DNA from: Desulfovibrio sp.
Lineage (GTDB): Bacteria; Desulfobacterota; Desulfovibrionia; Desulfovibrionales; Desulfovibrionaceae
Direction of reading: 5' to 3'
Assembly: GCA_031282465.1 (NCBI GenBank)
Contig: JAITDR010000027.1
Coordinates: forward strand, 1 to 17,460
Length of the DNA stretch: 17,460 nt
Part shown: one piece after another, positions 1-6,302 of the stretch
Layout: every line of letters starts with the position of its first letter
How positions within the stretch are numbered: the first letter of the stretch is position 1
Notes under the pieces: generated by a model
The model's database searches: none
Told to the model about the DNA's origin: nothing
Seen by the model: only the letters and a program-made list of their open reading frames with translations
Position numbers and translations under genes: made by a program

Positions 1-30
1 ACCGCACCCAGACCTGTCGCATGCGCAGCC
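1..30. repeat. 30-bp direct repeat, copy 1 (nitroreductase-derived)
   Basis: The first 30 bases of the window are identical, without a mismatch, to positions 973-1002, which lie inside the nitroreductase gene and encode its conserved A-H-A-T-G-L-G-A-V stretch. Similarity stops abruptly at position 31. This copy is in the same orientation as the intact gene, so the sequence left of the window may be the displaced 3' end of an older nitroreductase copy. That continuation cannot be seen here. Confidence 0.85.
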
Positions 31-74
31 GGTAGAGGCCGCCGCTTCAGTCCCCGGCTGGTGCCCCGTTCCCA

Positions 75-338
75 TCAATCATCGTAATGTCCCTTGCATT
101 GTATGACCTTGCATATACCACCGCTTAGCAGACGGTATACAAGACGATTTTTATCATCAATACGGCGACTCCAATAACCTGATAAGTCTCCTTTCAACGG
201 CTCAGGCTTGCCCGTGCCCTGATGTCTGCTTCGTCCGATGTCTTCCAGTAGGTCGTTAATTCGTTTGAGAAAGCGCTTCTCTTGGGTCTGCCAATAAAGA
301 TACTGTTCCCATGCTTCCTCGCTGAACTGAATCTGCAT
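75..338 (-). CDS. yoeB: Txe/YoeB-family toxin (mRNA interferase) of a type II toxin-antitoxin module
   Basis: This 87-residue protein matches the YoeB/Txe family over its full usual length (about 84-90). The family has a RelE-like fold and cleaves mRNA in the ribosomal A site. Visible landmarks are the F-S-E-x-A-W start, an L-L-x-D-I helix, the G-x-P-E-P-L-K-G-D-L-S-G-Y-W-S-R-R-I block, H-R/K-R-L-V-Y-R strand, and the C-K-G-H-Y end. The residues corresponding to the E. coli YoeB catalytic set are present: Glu46, Arg65 and a C-terminal His84. It begins in a TAATG overlap with the antitoxin stop, so translation is probably coupled. Family knowledge says YoeB usually pairs with a YefM/Phd-type antitoxin; here the partner is RelB/DinJ-like. 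All key residues are intact, so it is probably active unless neutralised. Confidence 0.9.
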   Translation of the reverse strand: MQIQFSEEAWEQYLYWQTQEKRFLKRINDLLEDIGRSRHQGTGKPEPLKGDLSGYWSRRIDDKNRLVYRLLSGGICKVIQCKGHYDD

Positions 339-598
339 TATTCCATGCCCCGGAGTTCATCAAGGCTCTTTATCACGATTTTGCCTGCTTCCATTTGCGC
401 CGCAGACCTCTGGAGCGCGTCTTGGTTCTTGGCGCTGTAAAAAGGCTCGTTGGTCGGCCTGAAAGGCAAGCCGTTTTCCTTCACCACTTGAGCAAGAAAG
501 ATGCGAACAGCACCTGATAAATCCAGCCCCATACCCTGCACAACTGTTTGTGCCTGTTCCTTCAAGCTGTCGTCTACTCGTATCTGCAAATTTGCCAC
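338..598 (-). CDS. RelB/DinJ-family antitoxin
   Basis: This 86-residue protein has the RelB/DinJ architecture. An N-terminal ribbon-helix-helix DNA-binding part (about residues 2-45) reads A-N-L-Q-I-R-V-D-D-S-L-K followed by G-M-G-L-D-L-S-G-A-V-R-I-F-L and the typical G-L-P-F. The C-terminal half, which in this family wraps the toxin, is polar and helical. The start is GTG at 598-596, chosen because an AAGGAGG Shine-Dalgarno lies 7 bases upstream on the minus strand; an upstream ATG in another frame is a shadow. It is the first gene of the two-gene operon, and the dimer together with the toxin is expected to repress the promoter at 611-659. Confidence 0.9.
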   Translation of the reverse strand: MANLQIRVDDSLKEQAQTVVQGMGLDLSGAVRIFLAQVVKENGLPFRPTNEPFYSAKNQDALQRSAAQMEAGKIVIKSLDELRGME

Positions 599-610
599 TC
601 CTTTGCCTCC

Positions 611-659
611 TTGTCATTGAATTTTAATGAGTTGTAATGACAAAATTGAATCAAGTCAA
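611..659 (-). promoter_or_regulatory. Toxin-antitoxin promoter with overlapping inverted-repeat operator
   Basis: On the minus strand a -35 box TTGACT (659-654) and a -10 box TACAAC (636-631) are separated by exactly 17 bases, just upstream of the antitoxin. Overlapping the -10 box is a perfect inverted repeat, TTGTCATT (611-618) and AATGACAA (636-643). A third half-site AATGA lies at 626-630, facing the TCATT at 614-618. Ribbon-helix-helix antitoxins bind arrays of short palindromic half-sites, so this is a good candidate for the autoregulatory operator. The promoter and repeats are seen directly; binding is inferred. Confidence 0.65.
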
Positions 660-803
660 GGCGGCCATCCTGACTCCGCTGCGATGGTTTCCCGCAAATC
701 AAATTTTTCCAGTGTTCCGATTTGTCTGTGAGCTGGTTCGCGCAGGCAAACGCAGGGCAAATCGCGTCGGGGCGATATGCCGTCATCCGGCTAAGAGGAA
801 CGG

Positions 804-1430
804 CTACCATTTTTCGTCATGTATGCGGGTTGCGTCGAAGCGGTCTTCCCGCTTCGACGTGGAGCGGGGATGTCCGATGACTACGAGTGCCAAGGGAATA
901 ACCGTTTCCGGAATGCCCAGCAGACGGCGGAAGCCCTCGATGCGGTCCTGTTCCGGGTAAATGCCGGTCCATACCGCACCCAGACCTGTCGCATGCGCAG
1001 CCAACAGAATATTTTGGGTGCAGGCGGCAACATCCACAATGCCGTTGCCGGGGAATTTTTCCCGTTCGGTGTTCACACAGGTGAGAATGGCTACCGGCGC
1101 CTTTTTGGCAAAAGCGGCGTATTTATTGATACCGCCGACTTGAGCCAGAGTTCCCGGATTACGGATAACGACAAATTCCCACGGCTGTTCGTTGCCGGCA
1201 CTCGGCGCAGCCATACCGGCCGCCAACAGGGTTTTGATGCTTCCTTCATTTACAGGCTGATCCGTGTAAAGGCGGACGCTGCGGCGCGTTTGAACAGCCG
1301 TGAGCGCGCTCATCCAGGTAGAGTCGGTAATCGCGTCTGCGGCGTGGGCGGGCGTCGCCCTGAACACTAATCCCAGAGCAGTCGCGAGGCTGCCCAAGTA
1401 AAGGAACGTTCGTCTCGTCGGATGTTGCAT
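804..1430 (-). CDS. Tat-exported nitroreductase-family flavoprotein
   Basis: This 208-residue protein is a complete nitroreductase-family enzyme (FMN-dependent, NAD(P)H-using reductases of nitro or quinone compounds). It starts with a twin-arginine signal: R-R-T-F-L at residues 6-10, a hydrophobic stretch and a likely cleavage after T-P-A-H-A (residue 30), so it should be exported folded with its cofactor. The mature part shows the FMN-binding R-R-S-V-R (49-53), A-A-P-S-A-G-N-E-Q-P-W-E-F-V-V-I (74-89), A-A-H-A-T-G-L-G-A-V-W (144-154) and the family ending D-R-F-D-A-T-R-I-H-D-E-K-W. GGAG sits 6 bases before the ATG. Substrate cannot be predicted. A 30-bp piece of this gene (973-1002) is repeated at the window edge, and everything 3' of it may have been replaced by recombination. 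Confidence 0.9.
   Translation of the reverse strand: MQHPTRRTFLYLGSLATALGLVFRATPAHAADAITDSTWMSALTAVQTRRSVRLYTDQPVNEGSIKTLLAAGMAAPSAGNEQPWEFVVIRNPGTLAQVGGINKYAAFAKKAPVAILTCVNTEREKFPGNGIVDVAACTQNILLAAHATGLGAVWTGIYPEQDRIEGFRRLLGIPETVIPLALVVIGHPRSTSKREDRFDATRIHDEKW
973..1002. repeat. 30-bp direct repeat, copy 2 (inside the nitroreductase gene)
   Basis: This stretch is identical to positions 1-30 and in the same orientation. It encodes part of the conserved A-T-G-L-G-A-V motif of the nitroreductase. The two copies enclose the toxin-antitoxin module and the nitroreductase 3' end, which is the pattern expected if the crossover that brought in the module took place in this segment. Confidence 0.85.
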
Positions 1431-1686
1431 AAGAGACTCCTTAATTTCTTGTGTTTCAATCTACGCCTCCTACGAGGCCGCTCTGCGACAAGTCCGGGGC
1501 TTTGGGCGAGGTTGCTTTTTTTTACGGAAAATGTTTATTCGCAACAGACACAGGTGTGCTCCGGCGTGATGAAGGCGGAGACACCGGTTTTCGGCGTCCG
1601 GTATGCCGGTTCGGTTTCGGCCGCCTGCGGAACGGAGAAACTGCCGCACGGTAATCGCTGCCGCAAGTTACCTTAACAGAGTTACT

Positions 1687-2160
1687 ATGGCTATGAAAAT
1701 CCCAAGCCGCTGCAACTCTATCTTCTCGACATTGCTTGCAATGTGCCTGATTATTTTCCCCGGTGCCGCCTTCAGCGCCGGGGATGAACTCGAAAGCTTT
1801 CCTCCTGAGCTTCGAACTTGGTTGACGGCGCCCGTCGACGTCCCGGCCGACCCCGACGCTTTTCCCGATGTTTTGCGGCAAGCAATTGACGCAGGCCGGG
1901 AAGACTCCAGGCAAAACATCATCGACGCCCTGCACTGGATCGGTTACGCTCGCCTGCGGTTTGAAAATGATTCCCAAAAAGTGCCGCACGACATATCCGC
2001 ATACAGCGGTGTACAAATAGTCGCCGTCGGCATACGTATGACGCACGATGTAGCCAAGAAATTAAAGCAATTTTCACTGTGGAACATACTTCAACTTGCT
2101 CAACGTCTTAAGGAGCAAATGCCTGAAGTATTTAACAGCTGGCAGGAGATGGTTGAGTAG
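1687..2160 (+). CDS. Small exported protein of unknown function
   Basis: I do not recognise this 157-residue protein. The ATG at 1687 is chosen because it begins a convincing signal peptide: a short basic start, a hydrophobic core S-T-L-L-A-M-C-L-I-I-F-P and a cleavage site after A-A-F-S-A near residue 31. The mature part is about 126 residues, acidic at the start (G-D-E-L-E-S-F-P-P-E-L-R-T-W-L), predicted mostly helical, with no cysteine pairs or metal motif. The Shine-Dalgarno is weak (only AGAG before the start). Upstream, 1431-1686 separates it from the divergent nitroreductase and holds nothing else I can identify. A product of the same broad kind (short, exported) once lay just downstream as a pseudogene. 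Probably periplasmic. Confidence 0.65.
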   Translation: MAMKIPSRCNSIFSTLLAMCLIIFPGAAFSAGDELESFPPELRTWLTAPVDVPADPDAFPDVLRQAIDAGREDSRQNIIDALHWIGYARLRFENDSQKVPHDISAYSGVQIVAVGIRMTHDVAKKLKQFSLWNILQLAQRLKEQMPEVFNSWQEMVE

Positions 2161-2226
2161 CAGTTAGTTATAATAAGTAAGCAAAAGATATGCTCAAAGG
2201 CAATCCTTAACATCTAAGGAGTATTT

Positions 2227-2487
2227 ATGAAATATTTTAAAAAGGCTATGCTGCTTATGTCTACTCTTTTTATTCTGCCGCTTTCTGCACTCGCTGCAAG
2301 TTAAGATTTAAAATCGCTACAATTAGCGAGTGGAGAAATACACTACAAAGGTATAGGCAAGTTTGAAAAATGTTAAAGTGTTAATGTAGAATTTATTTAT
2401 TCCACTGAAACAGTTGATTGGCTTAATAATAAATAACGAACAAAATCGCACAGCTATGTACTGTTACAGTTATCGGCCGGAAATTGA
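2227..2487 (+). pseudogene. Decayed gene for a small secreted protein (three in-frame TAA codons)
   Basis: A perfect AAGGAG (2216-2221) lies 5 bases before ATG 2227, which starts a textbook signal peptide (M-K-Y-F-K-K-A-M-L-L-M, hydrophobic core, P-L-S-A-L-A-A). The frame then meets TAA at 2302, 2374 and 2434 before ending at TGA 2485. Between the stops the translation remains protein-like (for example L-Q-L-A-S-G-E-I-H-Y-K-G-I-G-K-F-E-K-C and V-E-F-I-Y-S-T-E-T-V-D-W-L). Each TAA is a single C-to-T change from the glutamine codon CAA, so the ancestral product was probably an 86-residue exported protein. The segment is AT-rich compared with what follows. I cannot name the family. A 25-residue peptide could still be made. 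Confidence 0.65.
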
Positions 2488-2511
2488 GAAAAATTCTGTC
2501 AGAACGATGCG

Positions 2512-2679
2512 ATGTCGAAGAAGTCTGAATCCAGCAGGAAAGCATTCCATATCACGGGCAAGCATAATACGGCCAAGCGCTTCACCGGCGAGATAGAGTC
2601 ATCGGCAAAGGCGCAGATTCAAGCCGTCTGCGACAGAGAAGAGTTTGCCGGCGGCAAATCGGCCGGCAAATCCGGTTGA
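2512..2679 (+). pseudogene. rtcB: 5' fragment of an rtcB-type RNA ligase gene
   Basis: The 55-codon frame reads S-R-K-A-F-H-I-T-G-K-H-N-T-A-K-R-F-T then ...I-E-S-S-A-K-A-Q-I-Q-A-V-C-D-R-E-E-F-A-G-G-K. This resembles the N terminus of the RtcB family (G-K-Y-N-T-A-K-V-F-T, ...I-x-Q-I-x-x-L-C-N-x-x-F-x-x-G-x-K). In intact RtcB the next residues are the metal-binding I-R-I-M-P-D-V-H; here the frame instead runs into S-A-G-K-S-G and a TGA. No later RtcB motifs follow; the sequence changes directly into the leader of the CvpA gene. No good Shine-Dalgarno precedes the ATG. RtcB ligates 2',3'-cyclic phosphate RNA ends; this fragment has lost the whole active site. The match is from memory of the family, not a search. 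Confidence 0.6.
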
Positions 2680-2734
2680 CATCGGCCGGGATATTGCTGA
2701 GAATCACCCTGCGACAGCTTGCTGTGGAGGGCGC

Positions 2735-3217
2735 GTGATCAGTATTTTGGATATAGGCATCGGTATTCTGCTGCTCCTTTTTTTGGTGCGCGGCATGTTG
2801 CGCGGCTTTATTCCCGAAACAGCCGGTTTTGTAGGCATCTTCCTCGGCTTTTTCCTGGCGGGACGCTTTTACCCGATGATTTCCCCGCAATTCGACGGCG
2901 TCATCGCCAACCCCAAAATCGCGACAGGTCTTTCTTACCTCATCATTTTCGCGGCCGCGCTCATAACGGTTTCCCTGTTCGCCGTCATCGCCCGGCGTGT
3001 CATCTCCCTCGATCCCCGGCTGGACAGCCTGCTCGGCGCGCTCACCGGACTGTGCAAGGGACTTTTCGTTTCCGCCGTCGCCGTTGCCCTCATGCAACGC
3101 TTCGTGCCCGATTCGCCGTTTCTGACAAAATCCGCGCTGGCCCAGCACCTCGCGCCTTTTGTCGCCTTTGCCCGCTCCCTGCTCCCGGCATTTCTCGAAT
3201 CCGGCCGGCAACTCTGA
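2735..3217 (+). CDS. cvpA: CvpA-family integral membrane protein
   Basis: This 160-residue protein has the CvpA fold. It starts I-L-D-I-G-I-G with a first membrane helix, then the family's R-G-x-x-R-G-F motif (V-R-G-M-L-R-G-F-I-P-E), a second helix rich in G and F, and two more helices around residues 70-90 and 105-125 separated by L-D-P-R-L-D-S-L-L-G-A-L-T-G. The C terminus is short and soluble. CvpA proteins are linked to colicin V production, cell-envelope homeostasis and bile tolerance; the molecular role is unsettled. The start is GTG 2735, with GGAGG 4 bases upstream; a longer frame begins at 2645 but lacks a Shine-Dalgarno and runs through rtcB debris. It is followed 55 bases later by mazG, probably co-transcribed. 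Confidence 0.88.
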   Translation: MISILDIGIGILLLLFLVRGMLRGFIPETAGFVGIFLGFFLAGRFYPMISPQFDGVIANPKIATGLSYLIIFAAALITVSLFAVIARRVISLDPRLDSLLGALTGLCKGLFVSAVAVALMQRFVPDSPFLTKSALAQHLAPFVAFARSLLPAFLESGRQL

Positions 3218-3272
3218 ATCCGGCCCGGACGCCGAACGCGCCCCTACAGCCCGAACTCCCTGAAGGTATGCC

Positions 3273-4205
3273 GTGAGCAACGTCTCCGCCGAAAAATTTA
3301 CGGAATTGCAGGATGTCCTGCGTACACTGCTCGGCCCGGACGGATGTCCCTGGGACCGGGCGCAAAGCCCTGCAAGCCTCTGCGACTACGTCGTCGAGGA
3401 AGCGCATGAACTCGCCCTGGCCATACGCCACGGCAGCAGCGCGGACGCGGCCGACGAACTCGGCGACGTGTTTTTCCTGCTCACCTTCATCGCTCTCCTG
3501 TACGAACGGCAGGGCGTCTTCAGCACGGCCGACGTCTTCGAACGCAGCCGGCTGAAAATGATCCGGCGTCATCCGCATGTTTTTTCCGACGCCGTCTTCG
3601 CCTCCGTAGAAGAACAACTCGCCGCCTGGGAGGCAATCAAAAAACGCGAACAGGCCGCCGCCGGAAAAACGGCGGGCCTCTTCAGCGGCCTGCCCGCAAG
3701 CCTGCCCTCCCTGATCAAAGCCTACCGCATCCACTCCCGCGCCGCCGGAGCAGGCTTCACCTGGAGCGACGACGTCGACGTGGAACAACAGGTCGAAGCG
3801 GAATGGCTCGAACTCCTCGACGCTTTCGCCTCACAGGACAAGAGCAGTCGGGAACATGAACTGGGCGATCTGCTGTTCACCCTCGTGGAACTGGGCAGAC
3901 GCAAGGGCATCAAGGCCGACGCCGCCCTCGACGCCGCTGCGGCCCGTTTTCTCGAACGCTTCGCCTTCATGGAAGAACAAGCCCGACAACAGGGCCGCGA
4001 TTTCGCCTCCCTCGATATGGAAGAAAAAAACGCCCTCTGGGATGAGGCCAAGCGCCGGGAAAACAGCGCGGCGGGCCGGGCGGCGGAAGAACACAAGGCG
4101 GACCGGGGCGGGGAAGAATGCAACGCGGCGCCCCGAGCCGGAAAAGGGCGCGACGCGGACTGCGCGGGGGAAGAGCGCGGCGGACCCGGAGGCACGGGGC
4201 AATGA
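3273..4205 (+). CDS. mazG: Nucleoside triphosphate pyrophosphohydrolase MazG
   Basis: This 310-residue protein has the two-domain MazG layout. MazG hydrolyses NTPs to NMP and pyrophosphate and is a cytosolic house-cleaning enzyme. Near the N terminus is G-C-P-W-D-R-A-Q-S (24-32). Domain one carries the metal-binding E-E-x-x-E (42-46) and E-L-G-D (62-65) pair. The connecting part holds L-P-S-L-I-K-A-Y-R-I. Domain two has E-A-E-W-L-E-L (175-181) and E-L-G-D-L-L-F (196-202) and ends R-F-x-x-R-F-A-F-M-E-E. The last ~50 residues form a Gly/Arg/Glu/Ala-rich tail after the normal family end near residue 262. Start is GTG 3273 with GAAGG 6 bases upstream. Its stop overlaps the next gene by ATGA. Confidence 0.92.
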   Translation: MSNVSAEKFTELQDVLRTLLGPDGCPWDRAQSPASLCDYVVEEAHELALAIRHGSSADAADELGDVFFLLTFIALLYERQGVFSTADVFERSRLKMIRRHPHVFSDAVFASVEEQLAAWEAIKKREQAAAGKTAGLFSGLPASLPSLIKAYRIHSRAAGAGFTWSDDVDVEQQVEAEWLELLDAFASQDKSSREHELGDLLFTLVELGRRKGIKADAALDAAAARFLERFAFMEEQARQQGRDFASLDMEEKNALWDEAKRRENSAAGRAAEEHKADRGGEECNAAPRAGKGRDADCAGEERGGPGGTGQ

Positions 4206-5362
4206 GCGCGTCTTCCGATCTGCGCACGCCCCTTCCGTCCGAGGCGGACGACGACAACACCGCCGTTGCCCCGCCGGAAGGACGCAGGCTGTTTTTCCGC
4301 TTTTTCATCGTGCTGTTGCTCTTTTCCCTCTATCTGCTCTTCTACCTGGTGCAGCCGTTCCTGCACAGCATTATTCTCGCCTGCGCCTTTACTGCCATAA
4401 GCTATCCCGCCTACCGCCGCTGTCTGGCCCTGACCGGGGGCAGAAGAGCGCCTGCGGCCCTGATCGTGCTGGCCTGCATCACCCTTGTCCTCGCGGCGCT
4501 GATCTGGATTTTCGTGGCAGGGCTCATTCCCCAGGCCAGAAGCAGCATAAGCGCCGTCACCGCCTGGCTGGCCGGCGCCGACTGGAGCCTGACGCCGGGC
4601 GGACGCCTGGAGCCGCTGCTTGAGTACATGCGGACCTACCTGCCGGAATTCACTTTCGATGTCGACGACCTTCGGCAGAATATAGCCGGATTGTCGCGCG
4701 AGGCAGGGCAGGTCGTCATCCGTTATGTGTCGTCTCTGCTGGGCAATGCCTTGATGTTTTTCGGCTACCTGCTGCTCACTTTACTGATCATGTTTTTCCT
4801 GTTCATCGACGGCGAGGCGCTGGTGGCGCGGCTTTCGTACCTGCTGCCGCTGAAACCGGCCCGGACGCGGGTAGTTATGGAAAGTCTGCGCAGGGTTTCA
4901 CGCTCCGTGCTGGTAGGCGGGGTCGCCGTGGCCGTCCTGCAGGGCGTTGTCGGCGGCATAGGCCTTGCCGTCGTCGGCATTCCGGCCCTGTTCTGGGGGG
5001 CCGTCATGGTCTTCGCGGCCTTTGTGCCCGTCGTTGGCACCGGACTCGTATGGGTGCCCGCCCTGGTGTATCTGGCCCTCGCCGGCGAATGGAAAAGCGC
5101 CGTCTTTCTCGGCCTCTGGTGCGGCCTCCTGGTGACGGGCATCGACAGCATCCTGCGCCCGATAATCCTGCGCGGCGGGGCCAGAGTCCCCCTGCTCTTC
5201 ATTTTTATGGCCATTTTGGGCGGAGTGCATGCCTTCGGGGTTCCCGGCCTGCTTTACGGGCCGATGATCCTGGGTCTGGTGGCAGCCATGCTGGACATGT
5301 ACGCCGAGGAGTTCCGCGATGTGCTGCGCAGCCGCCAAAACGAAAAGGACCGGCAGGATTAG
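4202..5362 (+). CDS. AI-2E family (PerM/YdiK-type) membrane permease
   Basis: This 386-residue polytopic protein matches the AI-2E transporter family. After a ~25-residue cytosolic start come two helices (about 30-75), another at 85-110, a soluble stretch of ~90 residues, then helices at ~180-205 and four or five closely packed ones from ~235 to the end. The C-terminal signature is clear: D-S-I-L-R-P-I-I-L-R-G-G, then I-L-G-G-V-H-A-F-G-V-P-G-L-L-Y-G-P. Members export autoinducer-2, or act in ion/pH homeostasis, so the substrate here is open. The ATG at 4202 is chosen over an upstream one at 4118 because it forms the ATGA overlap with mazG, has GGAGG 9 bases upstream, and avoids an Arg-rich leader that is mazG tail read in another frame. 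Confidence 0.88.
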   Translation: MSASSDLRTPLPSEADDDNTAVAPPEGRRLFFRFFIVLLLFSLYLLFYLVQPFLHSIILACAFTAISYPAYRRCLALTGGRRAPAALIVLACITLVLAALIWIFVAGLIPQARSSISAVTAWLAGADWSLTPGGRLEPLLEYMRTYLPEFTFDVDDLRQNIAGLSREAGQVVIRYVSSLLGNALMFFGYLLLTLLIMFFLFIDGEALVARLSYLLPLKPARTRVVMESLRRVSRSVLVGGVAVAVLQGVVGGIGLAVVGIPALFWGAVMVFAAFVPVVGTGLVWVPALVYLALAGEWKSAVFLGLWCGLLVTGIDSILRPIILRGGARVPLLFIFMAILGGVHAFGVPGLLYGPMILGLVAAMLDMYAEEFRDVLRSRQNEKDRQD

Positions 5363-5374
5363 GCCGGAATCGAC

Positions 5375-5413
5375 GGCGGGAGACGGCTCTCTGCCGAAGA
5401 CCGCCCGTCGCCG
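5375..5413 (+). repeat. Structured intergenic repeat, copy A
   Basis: This 39-bp segment between the permease stop and the HAD gene matches 6303-6342 at 36 of 40 aligned positions. It folds as an outer 5-bp stem GGCGG (5375-5379)/CCGCC (5401-5405), a purine-rich internal loop GAGA/AAGA, an inner stem CGGC (5384-5387)/GCCG (5393-5396) and loop TCTCT, followed by a conserved CGTCGCCG. No T-run follows, so it is not an ordinary terminator. It could be a leader RNA or a REP-like repeat. Confidence 0.6.
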
Positions 5414-5464
5414 TTGCCGCCCGTGACGGACATGTTTTCTCCACGGATGCGGGAAGGACGGCGC

Positions 5465-6226
5465 GTGCACTCAACTCCGCCGCAAATAGTCTGCGATTTT
5501 GACGGTACCGTCACGCCCTTTGATGTGACCGACGCCCTGCTTGAACGCTTTGCCGCGCCGGAATGGAAACGCATCGAACAGGACTGGCTGGACGGCAGGA
5601 TCGGGGCGGGGCGCTGCATGGAACTGCAGGTCGGCCTGATGGCCGTTTCCCCCCGCGCGCTGGACGAATTTCTGGATTCGGTGCCGGTGCGGGAAGGCTT
5701 TGTGGAATTCGCCGACCACTGCCGCCGAAACAAGCTGAACCTGCGCGTGGTCAGCGACGGCCTCGACTACGCAATCAAACGCATCCTGCGCCGCACCGGG
5801 CAAGGCGACCTGCCGGTCGTCGCCAACCGGCTGCTTTGCGCACCCGGGGCGGACGTAAACGCCCCTGCCTCCTTCAGCCTGGAATTTCCGCACAAAGTCG
5901 ACGACTGCCCCGCCGGGGTCTGCAAATGCCGCGTGATCGAGCCGAATGCCTGCGGGTCTTGCCCGGAGCCGCACACGGCATCCCTCGGCGTATCTGCGCC
6001 CCGGAGGCGGATTTGCCCGCCCGCCGGCGCGCCGGGAGGGGGCTTTCTGTTGATCGGCGACGGCCTCTCCGACTGCTGCGCGGCCCGCCTGGCCGGCTTC
6101 GTCCTGGCCGTGCAGGGCGGCGCGCTGGAACGCCGCTGCCGGGAACAGGGATACAGGCATGCGGCGTTTACGAATTTTTTCGATATACTGCGCCATGATA
6201 CACTGCGAAAGATCGACACAGCATAG
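5465..6226 (+). CDS. MtnX-like HAD-superfamily phosphatase
   Basis: This 253-residue protein is a HAD phosphatase of the IB/MtnX-like group, which dephosphorylates small phosphorylated metabolites; MtnX itself acts in methionine salvage. Motif I is D-F-D-G-T-V-T (11-17; nucleophile Asp11, acid/base Asp13), motif II is Ser97 in V-V-S-D-G, a likely motif III lysine is Lys154 in V-C-K-C, and motif IV is I-G-D-G-L-S-D (197-203). Between motifs III and IV lies a ~35-residue insertion with C-G-S-C and many prolines. The start is GTG 5465, chosen because GGGAAGGA lies 6 bases before it and homology begins at once; earlier TTG/GTG/ATG candidates (5414, 5423, 5432, 5447) lack a good site. The substrate is unknown and no methionine-salvage genes are nearby. 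Confidence 0.8.
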   Translation: MHSTPPQIVCDFDGTVTPFDVTDALLERFAAPEWKRIEQDWLDGRIGAGRCMELQVGLMAVSPRALDEFLDSVPVREGFVEFADHCRRNKLNLRVVSDGLDYAIKRILRRTGQGDLPVVANRLLCAPGADVNAPASFSLEFPHKVDDCPAGVCKCRVIEPNACGSCPEPHTASLGVSAPRRRICPPAGAPGGGFLLIGDGLSDCCAARLAGFVLAVQGGALERRCREQGYRHAAFTNFFDILRHDTLRKIDTA

Positions 6227-6302
6227 ACATGATTCCGACGCAAAAAATGCAATAATGGAGTGGCAATTCGATACGACGAACTTGCATAGGCCGGGCAACG
6301 CA

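Noticed and set aside
833..859. Perfect 11-bp hairpin CGTCGAAGCGG / CCGCTTCGACG near the end of the nitroreductase gene.
   Set aside because: It lies inside the codons for the conserved D-R-F-D-A-T-R ending, is not followed by a T-run on the minus strand, and is best explained by coding constraint.
637..960. Plus-strand frame of 107 codons starting in the TA promoter region.
   Set aside because: It runs through the operator and into the antisense of the nitroreductase gene, with no ribosome site.
1431..1686. Short plus-strand frames in the gap between the nitroreductase and the exported-protein gene.
   Set aside because: They lack ribosome sites and protein-like composition, and one is the upstream extension of the exported-protein frame before its signal peptide.
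2302..2436. Three in-frame TAA codons read as glutamine (stop-codon recoding).
   Set aside because: Other genes in the window end in ordinary TAA, TAG and TGA; a decayed gene is far simpler than a changed code.
6227..6302. Possible sigma-54 promoter (TGGCAA ... TTGCAT) upstream of vgrG.
   Set aside because: The two elements are about 20 bases apart, roughly twice the required GG-to-GC spacing.
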